Assembly: GCA_040414495.1 (NCBI GenBank)
Contig: JBEDUI010000071.1
Coordinates: 11,468-75,467 of the forward strand
From: DATAVB01 sp040414495
Lineage (GTDB): Bacteria > Actinomycetota > Actinomycetes > Mycobacteriales > QHCD01
Direction of reading: 5' to 3'
Length of the DNA: 64,000 nucleotides
Under the pieces are notes generated by a model. That model was not told the DNA's origin. It made no database searches and saw nothing but the letters and a program-made list of their open reading frames with translations. Below are positions 18,351 to 28,589 of this stretch, piece by piece; the stretch's first letter is position 1, and the number at the start of each line of letters is the position of its first letter. Made by a program: the position numbers and the translations under genes.

Positions 18351-19243
18351 AGTTCGACACCGGGCGGCAGATCCGCCGTACGTAGAAAATCGAGAAGCGT
18401 TGCGCGAAATGCGCGCGCGGCGTGCGTCAACGCGACATCGCTCCGGTGTGCCAACGCAATCGTCCGATGCAAGGGCGGATCCAACGTCGCGGCCTGTAAA
18501 TGTGGATGCCCGGCCAGCACCATGCTGGGCACGATCGCCACACCGAGACCGGCTTCAACAAAGCGTAAAACGGCGTCCATTTCGCCGCCCTCGACCGCGA
18601 ACGTCGGCCGGAACCCGGCATGCTGGCAGGCCACGAGCGTCGTCTCCCGCAGGTCGTAGCCCTCGCGGAACATCACCATGGGCCGATTCTCAAGCGAGAG
18701 CAGCGAGACCGACTCCGCCGAGCTATTTGGCTCCACGACGACCAGGCTTTCCCGCAAAATCGGAATGCTCGTCAACGCTGTCTCGTTTCGCCTAGTCGAG
18801 GCGATCACCAGGGCGAGATCAAGGTCACCCCTGACCAAGTCGCGGGTCAAATCACGTGAGCCGTTCTCGTGCACCACCAACTCGATGCCTGGGTACATAT
18901 CGTGAAAACGACGGAGAATGTTGGCGAACACGCTCGTGCAGACGCTCGGTGTCGCGCCAACCCGGACCCGGCCGCGACGAAGTCCCGCCAGTTCCTGCAC
19001 TTCCAGTCGCGCATTGTCTACATCGGACATGATCCGCTCGGCCACCGGCAGCAGCGCCTCCCCCGGCGGCGTCAAAGCGATGTTGCCCGGTGTCCGGCTG
19101 AACAGATCAGCACCCAACTCCGTCTCCAACGCACGAATCTGCTTGCTCAACGAGGGTTGTGCCACATGCGTCTGTTCCGCGGCCCGGGTAAAACTCCGGG
19201 TCCGGGCCACCGCGAGAAAGTAGATCAGCTGCTGAAGGGTCAC
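18305..19243 (-). CDS. LysR-family transcriptional regulator, divergent from sdhCAB
   Basis: 312 residues: an N-terminal winged helix-turn-helix (RSFTRAAEQTHVAQPSLSKQ at ~17-36) followed by a LysR substrate-binding domain (~90-295). It is transcribed away from the succinate dehydrogenase operon with a 94-base shared promoter region, the usual arrangement for a LysR protein controlling its divergent neighbour. It is therefore the best candidate regulator of sdhCAB and of itself, perhaps sensing a dicarboxylate, which is inference. Its end overlaps the HNH gene. Confidence 0.9.
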   Translation of the reverse strand: MTLQQLIYFLAVARTRSFTRAAEQTHVAQPSLSKQIRALETELGADLFSRTPGNIALTPPGEALLPVAERIMSDVDNARLEVQELAGLRRGRVRVGATPSVCTSVFANILRRFHDMYPGIELVVHENGSRDLTRDLVRGDLDLALVIASTRRNETALTSIPILRESLVVVEPNSSAESVSLLSLENRPMVMFREGYDLRETTLVACQHAGFRPTFAVEGGEMDAVLRFVEAGLGVAIVPSMVLAGHPHLQAATLDPPLHRTIALAHRSDVALTHAARAFRATLLDFLRTADLPPGVELQNGGGSGRAGRYER

Positions 19244-19337
19244 GGGCAGAGCATAGGTCAGCGGACGTCATTCCTTCTGGCTATCACCACAAGCTCAGCT
19301 ATGTATTGGACCCGGCGCGCACCGTGTTCGTAGCGTC

Positions 19338-19978
19338 ATGCGTGTGACGACGACGCTCAGCGCACCAGTCCGCAACACGGTCGGCAAGAAGGCAGTGATG
19401 GCGACCACCGGGCTCATTATGTTGAGCTATTTGGTCGCTCACATGATTGGCAATCTCAAGATCTTCGCCGGTCGCCAGACCTTCAATCAGTATGCAGATT
19501 GGCTACGCACCATGGGCGAGCCGGCAATTCCGCGGCGCACCATTCTGACCCTTATTGAGATCGTGCTCGTAGTCTGTGTCATTGCCCACATCACCAGCGC
19601 CGTGCAACTGTGGCATAGAGCCCAACGCGCGCATAAAAGTGATTACACCACCCGAACAATGCGCTGGGGCGGCGTTATTGTCGCGCTCTTCGTCGTCTAT
19701 CACCTGCTGGATCTCACGTTCCGGGTCGCGAATCCAGTGGGCGCCGCGCACGATCCGTATGACAATGTCGTCGCGAGTTTTCAGCAGTGGCCGGTGACGG
19801 CGTTCTACATGCTCGCGCTGATCGCGATCGGACTCCACATCAGACACGGCATCACCAGCGCTATGGCAAGTCTAGGCGTGAGCCATCCGGCAATTCCTCT
19901 GGTGTCGAATGCATTCGCCTTTCTCCTCACGGTCGGATTTCTGGTCGTGCCGTTCGCCGTACTGATCGGAGCCGTCTC

Positions 19979-19982
<4 letters not shown>
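19338..19982 (+). CDS. sdhC: Succinate dehydrogenase cytochrome b558 subunit (SdhC)
   Basis: 214 residues with five predicted membrane helices, of the single-anchor b558 type that carries two haems and needs no SdhD. Candidate axial histidines are His35, His84, His93, His122, His167 and His170, in YLVAHMIGN, VIAHITS, LWHR, VYHLL and GLHIRHG. It anchors SdhAB and passes electrons to menaquinone. The ATG has no clear Shine-Dalgarno sequence. Its stop overlaps the sdhA start (ATGA). Confidence 0.93.
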
Positions 19983-21888
<1,906 letters not shown>

Positions 21889-21892
<4 letters not shown>

Positions 21893-22629
21893 ACCTTACC
21901 CTCCGCATCTGGCGGCAGCCCAACGCTGAGACCGCAGGAAAACTGGTCGACTACCAGATCCACGACATCGGCAAAGACCTGTCATTCCTGGAAATGCTTG
22001 ATGTGCTCAACGAGCGTCTTGCCAGCAATAATGAAGAGCCGATCGCGTTTGACAGTGACTGCCGGGAAGGCATTTGCGGCATGTGCGGTCTGGTGATCGA
22101 CGGCGTGCCGCACGGCCCGTCACAAGGGACCACCTGCCAATTGCACATGCGGTCGTTCCATGATGGACAGACGATCACGGTCGAGCCGTGGCGGGCCGCC
22201 ACGTTCCCGGTCATCCGCGATCTGGTCGTGGACCGCACGCCGCTGGACCGGATCATCCAGGCCGGCGGGTATATCAGCGCGCCCACCGGCTCGGCCCCCG
22301 AAGCGAATGCCCTGCCGGTGCCGAAAGCCGACGCCGAGGCGGCATTCGACGCCGCCGCGTGTATCGGCTGCGGCGCCTGCGTGGCGGCCTGCCCCAACGG
22401 CTCGGCCATGTTGTTCACCGCGGCCAAAGCGGCGCACCTGGCCCATCTGCCGCAGGGTCAGCCCGAACGGAAAACACGGGCCCGCGGCATGGTCGAAGCG
22501 CAGGATGAGTTGGGCTTCGGCGGCTGCAGCACGGTCGGCGCCTGCACCACCGTCTGTCCGAAGGACATCCCGCTGGCCACGATCGCGCAGCTCAACCGGG
22601 ACGTTCTGCGACCAGCCCGGTCTCGATGA
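21889..22629 (+). CDS. sdhB: Succinate dehydrogenase / fumarate reductase iron-sulfur subunit (SdhB)
   Basis: 246 residues starting at GTG 21889 in a GTGA overlap with sdhA. The [2Fe-2S] ligands are Cys58, Cys63, Cys66 and Cys83 (DCREGICGMCG). The C-terminal ferredoxin domain has CIGCGACVAAC (Cys158, 161, 164, 168) and CSTVGACTTVC (Cys213, 219, 223) for the [4Fe-4S] and [3Fe-4S] clusters. It relays electrons from SdhA flavin to the SdhC haems. The 3' end overlaps a convergent YCII-domain gene by 38 bases. Confidence 0.95.
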
Positions 22630-22954
22630 TGGGCCGCACCTCCACGGCGCCCTCGGCGGCCATCGGACACAGCTGGGCCAGCTCGATCGCCTCGTCACGC
22701 GAGCATTCGAGGATGAAGTAGCCGCCCAACTGCTCGTTCGTCTCGGCGAACGGCCCGTCGGTCACCATCGACTCGCCGTCTCGTATCCGGATCGTCGTTG
22801 CGTGCTCGGTCGTGAAGAGCGGATCGGCGGCCCGCAGCACGCCCCGGTTCCGGCATTCGGCGGCGAAGGCCCGCACGGCACCCACCTTGGCCTCGTACTC
22901 GGGCGAAGAACCCTCGGGCCGGTAGCAGCCGTAGATCAGCAGCATGTAGCGCAC
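22592..22954 (-). CDS. YCII/DGPF-domain protein
   Basis: A 120-residue protein of the YCII-related family, recognised by MRYMLLIYG at the N-terminus and the hallmark DGPFAETNEQLGGYFILE at ~66-83. These small dimeric ferredoxin-like-fold proteins are often linked to ECF sigma factors in actinobacteria, but their activity is not established. No sigma-factor gene adjoins it here. The neighbours are sdhB (convergent, overlapping) and a divergent DUF2630 gene. Confidence 0.88.
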   Translation of the reverse strand: MRYMLLIYGCYRPEGSSPEYEAKVGAVRAFAAECRNRGVLRAADPLFTTEHATTIRIRDGESMVTDGPFAETNEQLGGYFILECSRDEAIELAQLCPMAAEGAVEVRPIIETGLVAERPG

Positions 22955-22976
22955 CGGTCAAGTATGCCGGCACGAG

Positions 22977-23010
22977 CGATTACGCTACGAGGCCGATTAC
23001 GCTACGAGGC
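22977..23010. repeat. 17-bp perfect tandem duplication
   Basis: CGATTACGCTACGAGGC occurs twice in direct succession (22977-22993 and 22994-23010). It lies in the divergent promoter region between the YCII gene and the DUF2630 gene. It may have duplicated a promoter element or simply be a recent slippage event. Confidence 0.85.
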
Positions 23011-23035
23011 AAGGACACGTCACCAGGGAGGCGAC

Positions 23036-23290
23036 ATGGCAGAGGACAAGCCGTCCAGCGACATTCTGGGTCGGGTCGACGAGCTGGTCGCCGAGGAGCA
23101 CGCGCTGCGCTCCCGGTCCACCGGCCAAGGCCTCAGCCAGGACGATCGCAACCGGCTGCGCTTGGTCGAGGAGCAGCTCGACCAGTGCTGGGATCTGCTC
23201 CGGCAGCGTCGCGCCCGCACCGAGGCCGGTGAGGATCCGAACGAGGCTCAGGTACGGCCGCGTAGCGAGGTCGAGGGCTACCTGCAGTAA
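23036..23290 (+). CDS. DUF2630 family protein
   Basis: 84 residues, highly charged and helical: DILGRVDELVAEEHALRS, then a GLSQDDRNRLRLVEEQLDQCWDLLRQRRA core that matches the DUF2630 family of small actinobacterial cytosolic proteins of unknown function. I chose ATG 23036 because AGGGAGG sits at the right distance upstream. The open frame extends much further back, but only through sdhB and intergenic DNA. The stop is three bases before the GTG of the methyltransferase gene. Confidence 0.85.
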   Translation: MAEDKPSSDILGRVDELVAEEHALRSRSTGQGLSQDDRNRLRLVEEQLDQCWDLLRQRRARTEAGEDPNEAQVRPRSEVEGYLQ

Positions 23291-23293
23291 GAG

Positions 23294-24139
23294 GTGCTGT
23301 CGCAGGTATTGCTCGAGGCGACGCCGCTGCTGCGCTGCCCCGTCTGTCAGGACGCAGTCAACGTTGTCGGTCAGGCGCTGCGCTGTCGGAACGGGCACAG
23401 CTACGACATCGCCCGCCAGGGTTACGTGAACTTGCTGTCCGGCCGGCATTTGACGGCTGACACCGCCGATATGGTGCGCGCCCGGCACGAATTCCTCGAA
23501 TCCGGCCATTACCGGGCATTGGTGGCGGAAATAGTTGCCCACGCGAAGCCGCTGCTGTCGCCACGTGATGTGGTGGTCGACGCCGGCGCCGGCACCGGGC
23601 ACTATCTGCGCGCAGTACTCGACGCCGTTCCGGGGGCATCAGGAATTGCCCTCGACCTGTCGAAGTACGCGGCCCGGCAGGCGGCCCGGGCACAGTTGCC
23701 GGCATTCGTGGTCGATCTGTGGCAGCCGCTGCCACTACGATCGGGCATCGCAACGGTGCTGATTGACGTATTCGCGCCACGTAATGCGGCCGAATTCCAC
23801 CGCATTCTGAAACCGGGCGGTGCCCTGCTGGTCGTCACTCCCGGACCGAATCATCTGGCTGAGTTGATACGCCCACTCGACCTGATTTCCGTAGATGAGC
23901 GCAAGCCCGAACGACTGCAGCAGGCGTTGCGGCAATTCGATCCGGTCGCCACCGCGAAAATAGAAACCGTTCTGCAACTCCAGCAGCAAGATGTCGAGCA
24001 GATTGTCCTCATGGGACCGTCCGCCCATCATCTGGATTTGGACACCCTCCGGGCTCGGGTCGCCGCGTTGACGGCGCCGGTCACCGTCACCGCATCGTTT
24101 GTGTTGTCAGTTTTTCGACGAGGGAAAGGCGTCCGTTGA
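23294..24139 (+). CDS. RlmA-like 23S rRNA (guanine-N1) methyltransferase
   Basis: 281 residues. The N-terminal zinc-binding motif (CPVC and C-x-NGH, residues ~15-36) followed by SYDIARQGYVNLL is diagnostic of RlmA(I)/RlmA(II) methyltransferases, such as TlrB for the tylosin-resistance branch. The SAM-binding motif VVDAGAGTGHYL is near residues 95-106. It should methylate G745 or G748 of 23S rRNA. Whether it is the housekeeping or a macrolide-resistance type cannot be told. GTG start; stop overlaps the next gene (TTGA). Confidence 0.88.
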   Translation: MLSQVLLEATPLLRCPVCQDAVNVVGQALRCRNGHSYDIARQGYVNLLSGRHLTADTADMVRARHEFLESGHYRALVAEIVAHAKPLLSPRDVVVDAGAGTGHYLRAVLDAVPGASGIALDLSKYAARQAARAQLPAFVVDLWQPLPLRSGIATVLIDVFAPRNAAEFHRILKPGGALLVVTPGPNHLAELIRPLDLISVDERKPERLQQALRQFDPVATAKIETVLQLQQQDVEQIVLMGPSAHHLDLDTLRARVAALTAPVTVTASFVLSVFRRGKGVR

Positions 24140-24891
24140 CCGCGTTGCGGGAATTTCACACCGATCTGCTGCAGGTTTCGATCCACCGTACGAATGTCGC
24201 GATGGGACAGTCGGCGGCCGCCGATATCGCGGCGGAATTGCGTAAGAGGCTGGCGGATCAAGAACAGGTACGGATGATTTTCGCGGCCGCACCGTCGCAG
24301 GACACGATGCTGGAGGCATTGTCATACGCGCCGGAGATTGACTGGAGTCGGGTCACCGTATTCCACATGGATGAGTACGTGGGATTGGATCCGGCCGCAC
24401 CGCAGGCTTTCGGGAAGTATCTACGAGACCGGCTTTTCGACCGCGTCCGTCCCGGCCGCATCGAGTTGATCAACGGAAATGCCGATCCGGTGTTGGAAAG
24501 TGCCCGCTACGGTCGGCTAATTGCCGAACCCATCGACATCGTCTGCCTGGGCATCGGCGAGAACGGGCACATCGCGTTCAACGACCCCGACGTGGCGGAT
24601 TTCGACGATCCGGTGTTGGCGAAGGTCGTCGAACTCGACCAGCGGTCCCGCCAGCAACAGGTGAACGACGGCTGTTTCGAGGCGTTCGATGACGTTCCCG
24701 AACGGGCGATCACGCTGACCATTCCGGCACTGACCGGCGGAGCGAAGCTGTTCTGTGTGGTGCCCGGGGCAAGTAAAGCCGAGGCGGTGCGGACCGTGCT
24801 CGAAGGCCCGGTCAGCACCGCCTGTCCGGCCACGGTGTTACGCAACCACCCGGCCTGCCGGCTCTATCTGGACGCCGAATCCGCGCTCTAA
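24136..24891 (+). CDS. Glucosamine-6-phosphate deaminase-like protein (NagB family)
   Basis: 251 residues. Family motifs are VTVFHMDEYVGL (~75-86) and the catalytic LGIGENGHIAFNDP (~138-151). The usual phosphate-binding GLATGSTP is replaced by FAAAPSQDTM, placing it in the NagB-like subgroup whose substrate may not be simple GlcN6P. The start is TTG at 24136, overlapping the upstream stop; no better in-frame start is apparent. It is convergent with a DUF5302 gene by four bases. Confidence 0.85.
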   Translation: MTALREFHTDLLQVSIHRTNVAMGQSAAADIAAELRKRLADQEQVRMIFAAAPSQDTMLEALSYAPEIDWSRVTVFHMDEYVGLDPAAPQAFGKYLRDRLFDRVRPGRIELINGNADPVLESARYGRLIAEPIDIVCLGIGENGHIAFNDPDVADFDDPVLAKVVELDQRSRQQQVNDGCFEAFDDVPERAITLTIPALTGGAKLFCVVPGASKAEAVRTVLEGPVSTACPATVLRNHPACRLYLDAESAL

Positions 24892-25076
24892 CCCGACTTC
24901 CGCCGGAACTCGCGCTTCACCTTCACGTCCTTGAGGTCATGCGCCTTCTCGGCCGCGTCGTGCGGTCCGTTGTCAGCGTGCTTGGCGTGTTTCTTCCGAT
25001 CCAATGCCTCACGGAACTTACGGCGGATGTCGTCCTCAGAAGCCGTATCGCCCTGCGCTGCTTCACCGTCTGTCAT
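24888..25076 (-). CDS. DUF5302 family small protein
   Basis: 62 residues, strongly charged. EDDIRRKFREALDRKKHAKH and the terminal FRRKSG match the DUF5302 family of very small actinobacterial proteins of unknown function. ATG start with GGGAGG upstream. It probably has no partner in an operon here; the FtsX-type gene ends 57 bases upstream of it on the same strand region. Confidence 0.8.
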   Translation of the reverse strand: MTDGEAAQGDTASEDDIRRKFREALDRKKHAKHADNGPHDAAEKAHDLKDVKVKREFRRKSG

Positions 25077-25133
25077 GCTGCACCTCCCTGGCCCCTGATG
25101 CTGTCACGGAACGGCAACTCGGTGCTACAGATA

Positions 25134-27623
25134 TCAGTCGGCCGCCGCGGCCTCGACCGGACGGGTCCGCAGCGCGACCCAACCCGGCACGAGCGTCGCG
25201 GCAAAGGTCAGCAGGGCAGCCGAGCCGATCACCACCAGGTAGATCCACAGTGGACCTGAGGGCAGCAGCGAACCGCGTAGGCTCCAGCAGAACGGCCCCA
25301 GCGTCGCCATCGTCACCACGGTGCCCAGCGCCAGACCGACGATGGTGACCAGCAGGCTCTCCAGCCCCATCATCCGCAGCACCAGTGCTCGGGTCGCGCC
25401 GGTCAGTCGCTGCAACGCGAATTCCCTACGCCGTCGGGTCGTCGCCGCGATCAGCGTGTTGGCGACGGCGATCACCGTGTACGCCACGATCATTCCGACC
25501 AGCAGGTAGTTCACCCAGGCCCCGGTCTGCTGACCGGTGTCGTAGTCGGCCAGCAGCGCCGCCCGGTCAGCCACCCGAACACCTGGCCACTGACTGACTG
25601 GCAGTGCCGAAATGGCCTGGGGCGAGGCCCGGAGCAGGATCTGCGTCGGCATCCCGTCGGTGGTGTGCGCCGCCAGCAAATCGACCGGCAGCAGAATCGT
25701 CTCGTACCCGGATTTGGCCGTGAACAAGGCGACGATTCTGAGATTGACTGCAACCCGGTCACCGAGCCGCATCGTGATCTGGTCTCCGATCCCGCGGTGC
25801 AGCTTGTGCGCCTCGCTGACCGGCAACGCCACGGTGTTGCCCGTGAGATTTGCCAACCGTCCCGCCGTGACGGGCAACGACATCGTCGCCTCGGCGGCCG
25901 AGCCGCTGACGCCCTGCAGGTGCCAGCCGTCGCTGTCCTGCGACGCGTGCGGATAGTCGATCACGCCGGTGCTCGCGACGTACGCACCGGCCGCGCTCAC
26001 CCCGGGCGTACGCCGGACCTGCGCCAAGAGCTGATCTGACAGTCCAGTGGCCCCGGTCAGTACGGCATCGGCCCGGACGCTGTGGGTGTACGCGCGATCC
26101 ATCTCGTGCACGGTCGTGGTCTGCATGTAGATGTTCGCGGTGGCGATGCTGCTGGCCAACATCAACGGCATGACCGCCGCCGCCATAGGGATCGCCCGCG
26201 CCCGTACGTTCAGCGCCGCCAACCGGCCGCCCTGGCCGGTCAGGAAACGCAGCGGCCACTGCAGCACCGCGGTCGCGACCTTGGTCAGGCCCGGACCGAG
26301 CAGCGCCAGACCGATGGCCCAGCAGAGCACCGCAGGCCCGGCCGTACTGGCCGCTATCGGCCCGGACAGCACGGTCATCGTGACGATGGCCAGCGCGAAC
26401 CCGCCACCAATAAAGGCAATCGCCAACAGCACCCGCAGCGGGCTCACCCAGTGCCGTTGCACCCCCGCCTCGACCAGCGCCTCGACCGGGCGGGTCTTCG
26501 CCGCCCGGTGCCCGGCCACGACGGCCGCCCCGAACGACGCGAGCAGCGCCACCCCGAGACCGGTCAGCAGCGGGATCCAGCCGTGGTAGTACGTGACGAC
26601 AGTGGGCAGCACGCCGTGGTTTGCCAGTTGGTCAAACAGCCAATGGCCGAATGCCCCGGCCGGCACGATCGCCAAGGCGGCTGCCAGGATCGCGACCACC
26701 AACGCCTCGCACCGCACCATCCACCGCAGCTGGCGCGGGGTCATGCCGATTGTGCGCAGCAACGCCAATTCGCGCTGCCGGTGCCGGGCCGCGAGCGAGA
26801 GCGTAGAGACGATCACGAACAGCGTGACCGCGGCCGCCATACCGCCGAACACAGCCGCCAGCACGATCAGATCCGAGGCGCCGCGCCGCACGTCGGGATA
26901 TTCGGCAACACCCCGATCGGGCCCGGTCAGCGCGACCACGCCCGGCCGGGCGATTGCCTTCTTCACGGCCGCGATGTCGGCATGTGGTCGCAGCAGTACG
27001 CCGATGGCGTCGATGCTCTTTGCCAGCGTCGTGGCTTCGGCCGGGGCGAAGAAGATGGCTGATTGCTTGACGCCGGGCGCCGCCCCGATCCCGGACACCG
27101 TGAACTGCCGCGGCTCGCCTCGTACGAGGATCCGCACGTGCTGCCCAATCGAAACCCCAGTCCGCGCAGCCAGACCGGAATCGAGCACGACCTGATCCGA
27201 GCGCGTTGGCGCGGTTCCGGCGGCTAAGTGATATGGCGCCAGCACCGCGCTGGTCCAGCTGTGGCCCTGCGCGTCGGGCGCGACCGGCTGGTCGCCGCGC
27301 AGTGTCGTCGCCGGGAAGGACACCTCGGGCACCGCCCGGGCCACGCCCGGCACGGCGGCGATCGTACGGACCAGGTCTGAGCTGACCGGAACTCGTTCCA
27401 CGAGCGTCGTCGAGTCCTCGCCGCTGGTCAGCTTGTACGACTGGTCACCGGCCACCACGATCGGCGCGGCGGCCAACCGCTGCGCCGGCACGTTGGCCCG
27501 AATCGCGGTCTCCATCAGGCCACCGCAGGCCATCACGATCATCGCGCCGACGAAGACGGCGATGAACGTCGCGACGAAGCTCCCGGTCCGGCGTCGCAGC
27601 GAACGAAATGCCAACCGGAACAT
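25134..27623 (-). CDS. FtsX/MacB-type ABC transporter permease with two FtsX domains
   Basis: 829 residues. It starts with MFRLAFRSLRRRTGSFVATF, the N-terminal helix typical of the MacB/LolC-like exporter family. An extracytoplasmic domain, three membrane helices, a second TM/extracytoplasmic unit and three C-terminal helices follow, so the gene encodes a fused double-FtsX permease. The start ATG 27623 overlaps the ATPase stop (TGATG); an adjacent GTG one codon earlier is equally possible. The longer open frame upstream is only a shadow of the ATPase gene. It probably extrudes a lipid, peptide or drug; no substrate is visible. Confidence 0.9.
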   Translation of the reverse strand: MFRLAFRSLRRRTGSFVATFIAVFVGAMIVMACGGLMETAIRANVPAQRLAAAPIVVAGDQSYKLTSGEDSTTLVERVPVSSDLVRTIAAVPGVARAVPEVSFPATTLRGDQPVAPDAQGHSWTSAVLAPYHLAAGTAPTRSDQVVLDSGLAARTGVSIGQHVRILVRGEPRQFTVSGIGAAPGVKQSAIFFAPAEATTLAKSIDAIGVLLRPHADIAAVKKAIARPGVVALTGPDRGVAEYPDVRRGASDLIVLAAVFGGMAAAVTLFVIVSTLSLAARHRQRELALLRTIGMTPRQLRWMVRCEALVVAILAAALAIVPAGAFGHWLFDQLANHGVLPTVVTYYHGWIPLLTGLGVALLASFGAAVVAGHRAAKTRPVEALVEAGVQRHWVSPLRVLLAIAFIGGGFALAIVTMTVLSGPIAASTAGPAVLCWAIGLALLGPGLTKVATAVLQWPLRFLTGQGGRLAALNVRARAIPMAAAVMPLMLASSIATANIYMQTTTVHEMDRAYTHSVRADAVLTGATGLSDQLLAQVRRTPGVSAAGAYVASTGVIDYPHASQDSDGWHLQGVSGSAAEATMSLPVTAGRLANLTGNTVALPVSEAHKLHRGIGDQITMRLGDRVAVNLRIVALFTAKSGYETILLPVDLLAAHTTDGMPTQILLRASPQAISALPVSQWPGVRVADRAALLADYDTGQQTGAWVNYLLVGMIVAYTVIAVANTLIAATTRRRREFALQRLTGATRALVLRMMGLESLLVTIVGLALGTVVTMATLGPFCWSLRGSLLPSGPLWIYLVVIGSAALLTFAATLVPGWVALRTRPVEAAAAD

Positions 27624-28381
27624 CACTGACTCACCAACCGCGGCGCCTCGACGAGGCTGGTCATCCGCTCGGCCACGGCGTTCGGGGTGGGCCGGTCCAG
27701 TCGGTCGACGAGTTGCCCGTCGGCCAGGAACACCACCCGGTCGGCGAAGGAGGCTGCGACCGGATCGTGGGTCACCATCACCACGGTCTGGCCGGCGGTA
27801 CGGACCGGTTCGCGCAGCAGCCCGAGGATTTCGCGGGCGGTACGGGTGTCCAGCGCGCCGGTCGGCTCGTCGGCGAAGATGACCGCGGGCCGGGCGATCA
27901 GCGCGCGGGCGATCGCCACCCGCTGCTGCTGACCACCGGAGAGCTGCGCCGGCAGGTGCCGGCGCCGGTCGGTCAGGCCGACCCGCTCCAGTACCTCGGC
28001 CAGCTCTGCGCGAGGTGGCTTCCGGCCGGCCAACATCAGCGGCAGCGTCACGTTCTGGGCGACGGTCAGGGCAGGCAACAGGTTGAAGGCCTGGAAGATG
28101 AACCCGATCCGGTCGCGCCGCAGTCGGGTCAGCGCCGCCTCCTTCAACGAGCCGAGATCGACCCCGTCCAGCCACACCGTCCCGGCGCTGGGCCGGTCCA
28201 GCCCGGCGGCGCAGTGCAGGAACGTGCTCTTACCGGATCCGGAGGGACCCATGACGGCGGTAAAGGTGCCACGGGGCAGGCCGAGGGTGACGCCGTCCAA
28301 CGCGACAACGCCGTTCCCGCCCTTGCCGTAGACCTTGCGTACCCCGTCCAACAGGACCGCGTAGTCCTGGTTGCTACTCAT
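27623..28381 (-). CDS. ABC transporter ATP-binding protein (MacB/LolD type)
   Basis: 252 residues from ATG 28381, which has GGGAG eight bases upstream; the open frame extends 12 codons further without a better site. Walker A is GPSGSGKST, the Q-loop lies in FIFQAFNLLPALT, the signature is LSGGQQQRVAIARAL, Walker B is AVIFADEPTGALD and the H-loop VTHD. The ADEPTGALD form is typical of MacB/FtsE-like exporters. It is coupled to the double-FtsX permease that follows. Confidence 0.93.
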   Translation of the reverse strand: MSSNQDYAVLLDGVRKVYGKGGNGVVALDGVTLGLPRGTFTAVMGPSGSGKSTFLHCAAGLDRPSAGTVWLDGVDLGSLKEAALTRLRRDRIGFIFQAFNLLPALTVAQNVTLPLMLAGRKPPRAELAEVLERVGLTDRRRHLPAQLSGGQQQRVAIARALIARPAVIFADEPTGALDTRTAREILGLLREPVRTAGQTVVMVTHDPVAASFADRVVFLADGQLVDRLDRPTPNAVAERMTSLVEAPRLVSQ

Positions 28382-28493
28382 CTGGCCACTCCCGGTCAAC
28401 TCGCCGATGTCCTGCAAGGACCGACGCTATGGCGCGCTGAACCACGTATAAATGGCCTTAAGCAGTGGCCCGGGGTAGGCAAAACTCCCCCTG

Positions 28494-28512
28494 GTCTCGG
28501 CCCCCGAGACCT
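28494..28512. promoter_or_regulatory. Short perfect hairpin upstream of the mannonate dehydratase operon
   Basis: GGTCTCGG (28494-28501) pairs exactly with CCGAGACC (28505-28512) around CCC. No T-tract follows, so it is more likely an operator or mRNA hairpin than a terminator. It lies in the divergent promoter region between the exporter operon and uxuA. Confidence 0.35.
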
Positions 28513-28549
28513 GTTACACGTTTAAGTAGGCGGCCACTGTGCTGGTCCG

Positions 28550-28561
28550 ACAACGTTGACG
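28550..28561. promoter_or_regulatory. Possible LacI-type operator before uxuA
   Basis: A CG-centred palindrome, CAACGTTG (28552-28559), sits about 30 bases upstream of the uxuA ATG. LacI-family operators are typically CG-centred palindromes, and a LacI gene is the third gene of this operon. Autoregulation is therefore plausible. The palindrome is short. Confidence 0.35.
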
Positions 28562-28589
28562 CCCGCCCCCGGAAGCAGGAAGATCAGGC

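Noticed and set aside
25134..28175. 1013-codon FtsX frame beginning at 28175
   Set aside because: The first 184 codons are a shadow of the ATPase gene. The coupled ATG at 27623 gives the family-typical N-terminus.
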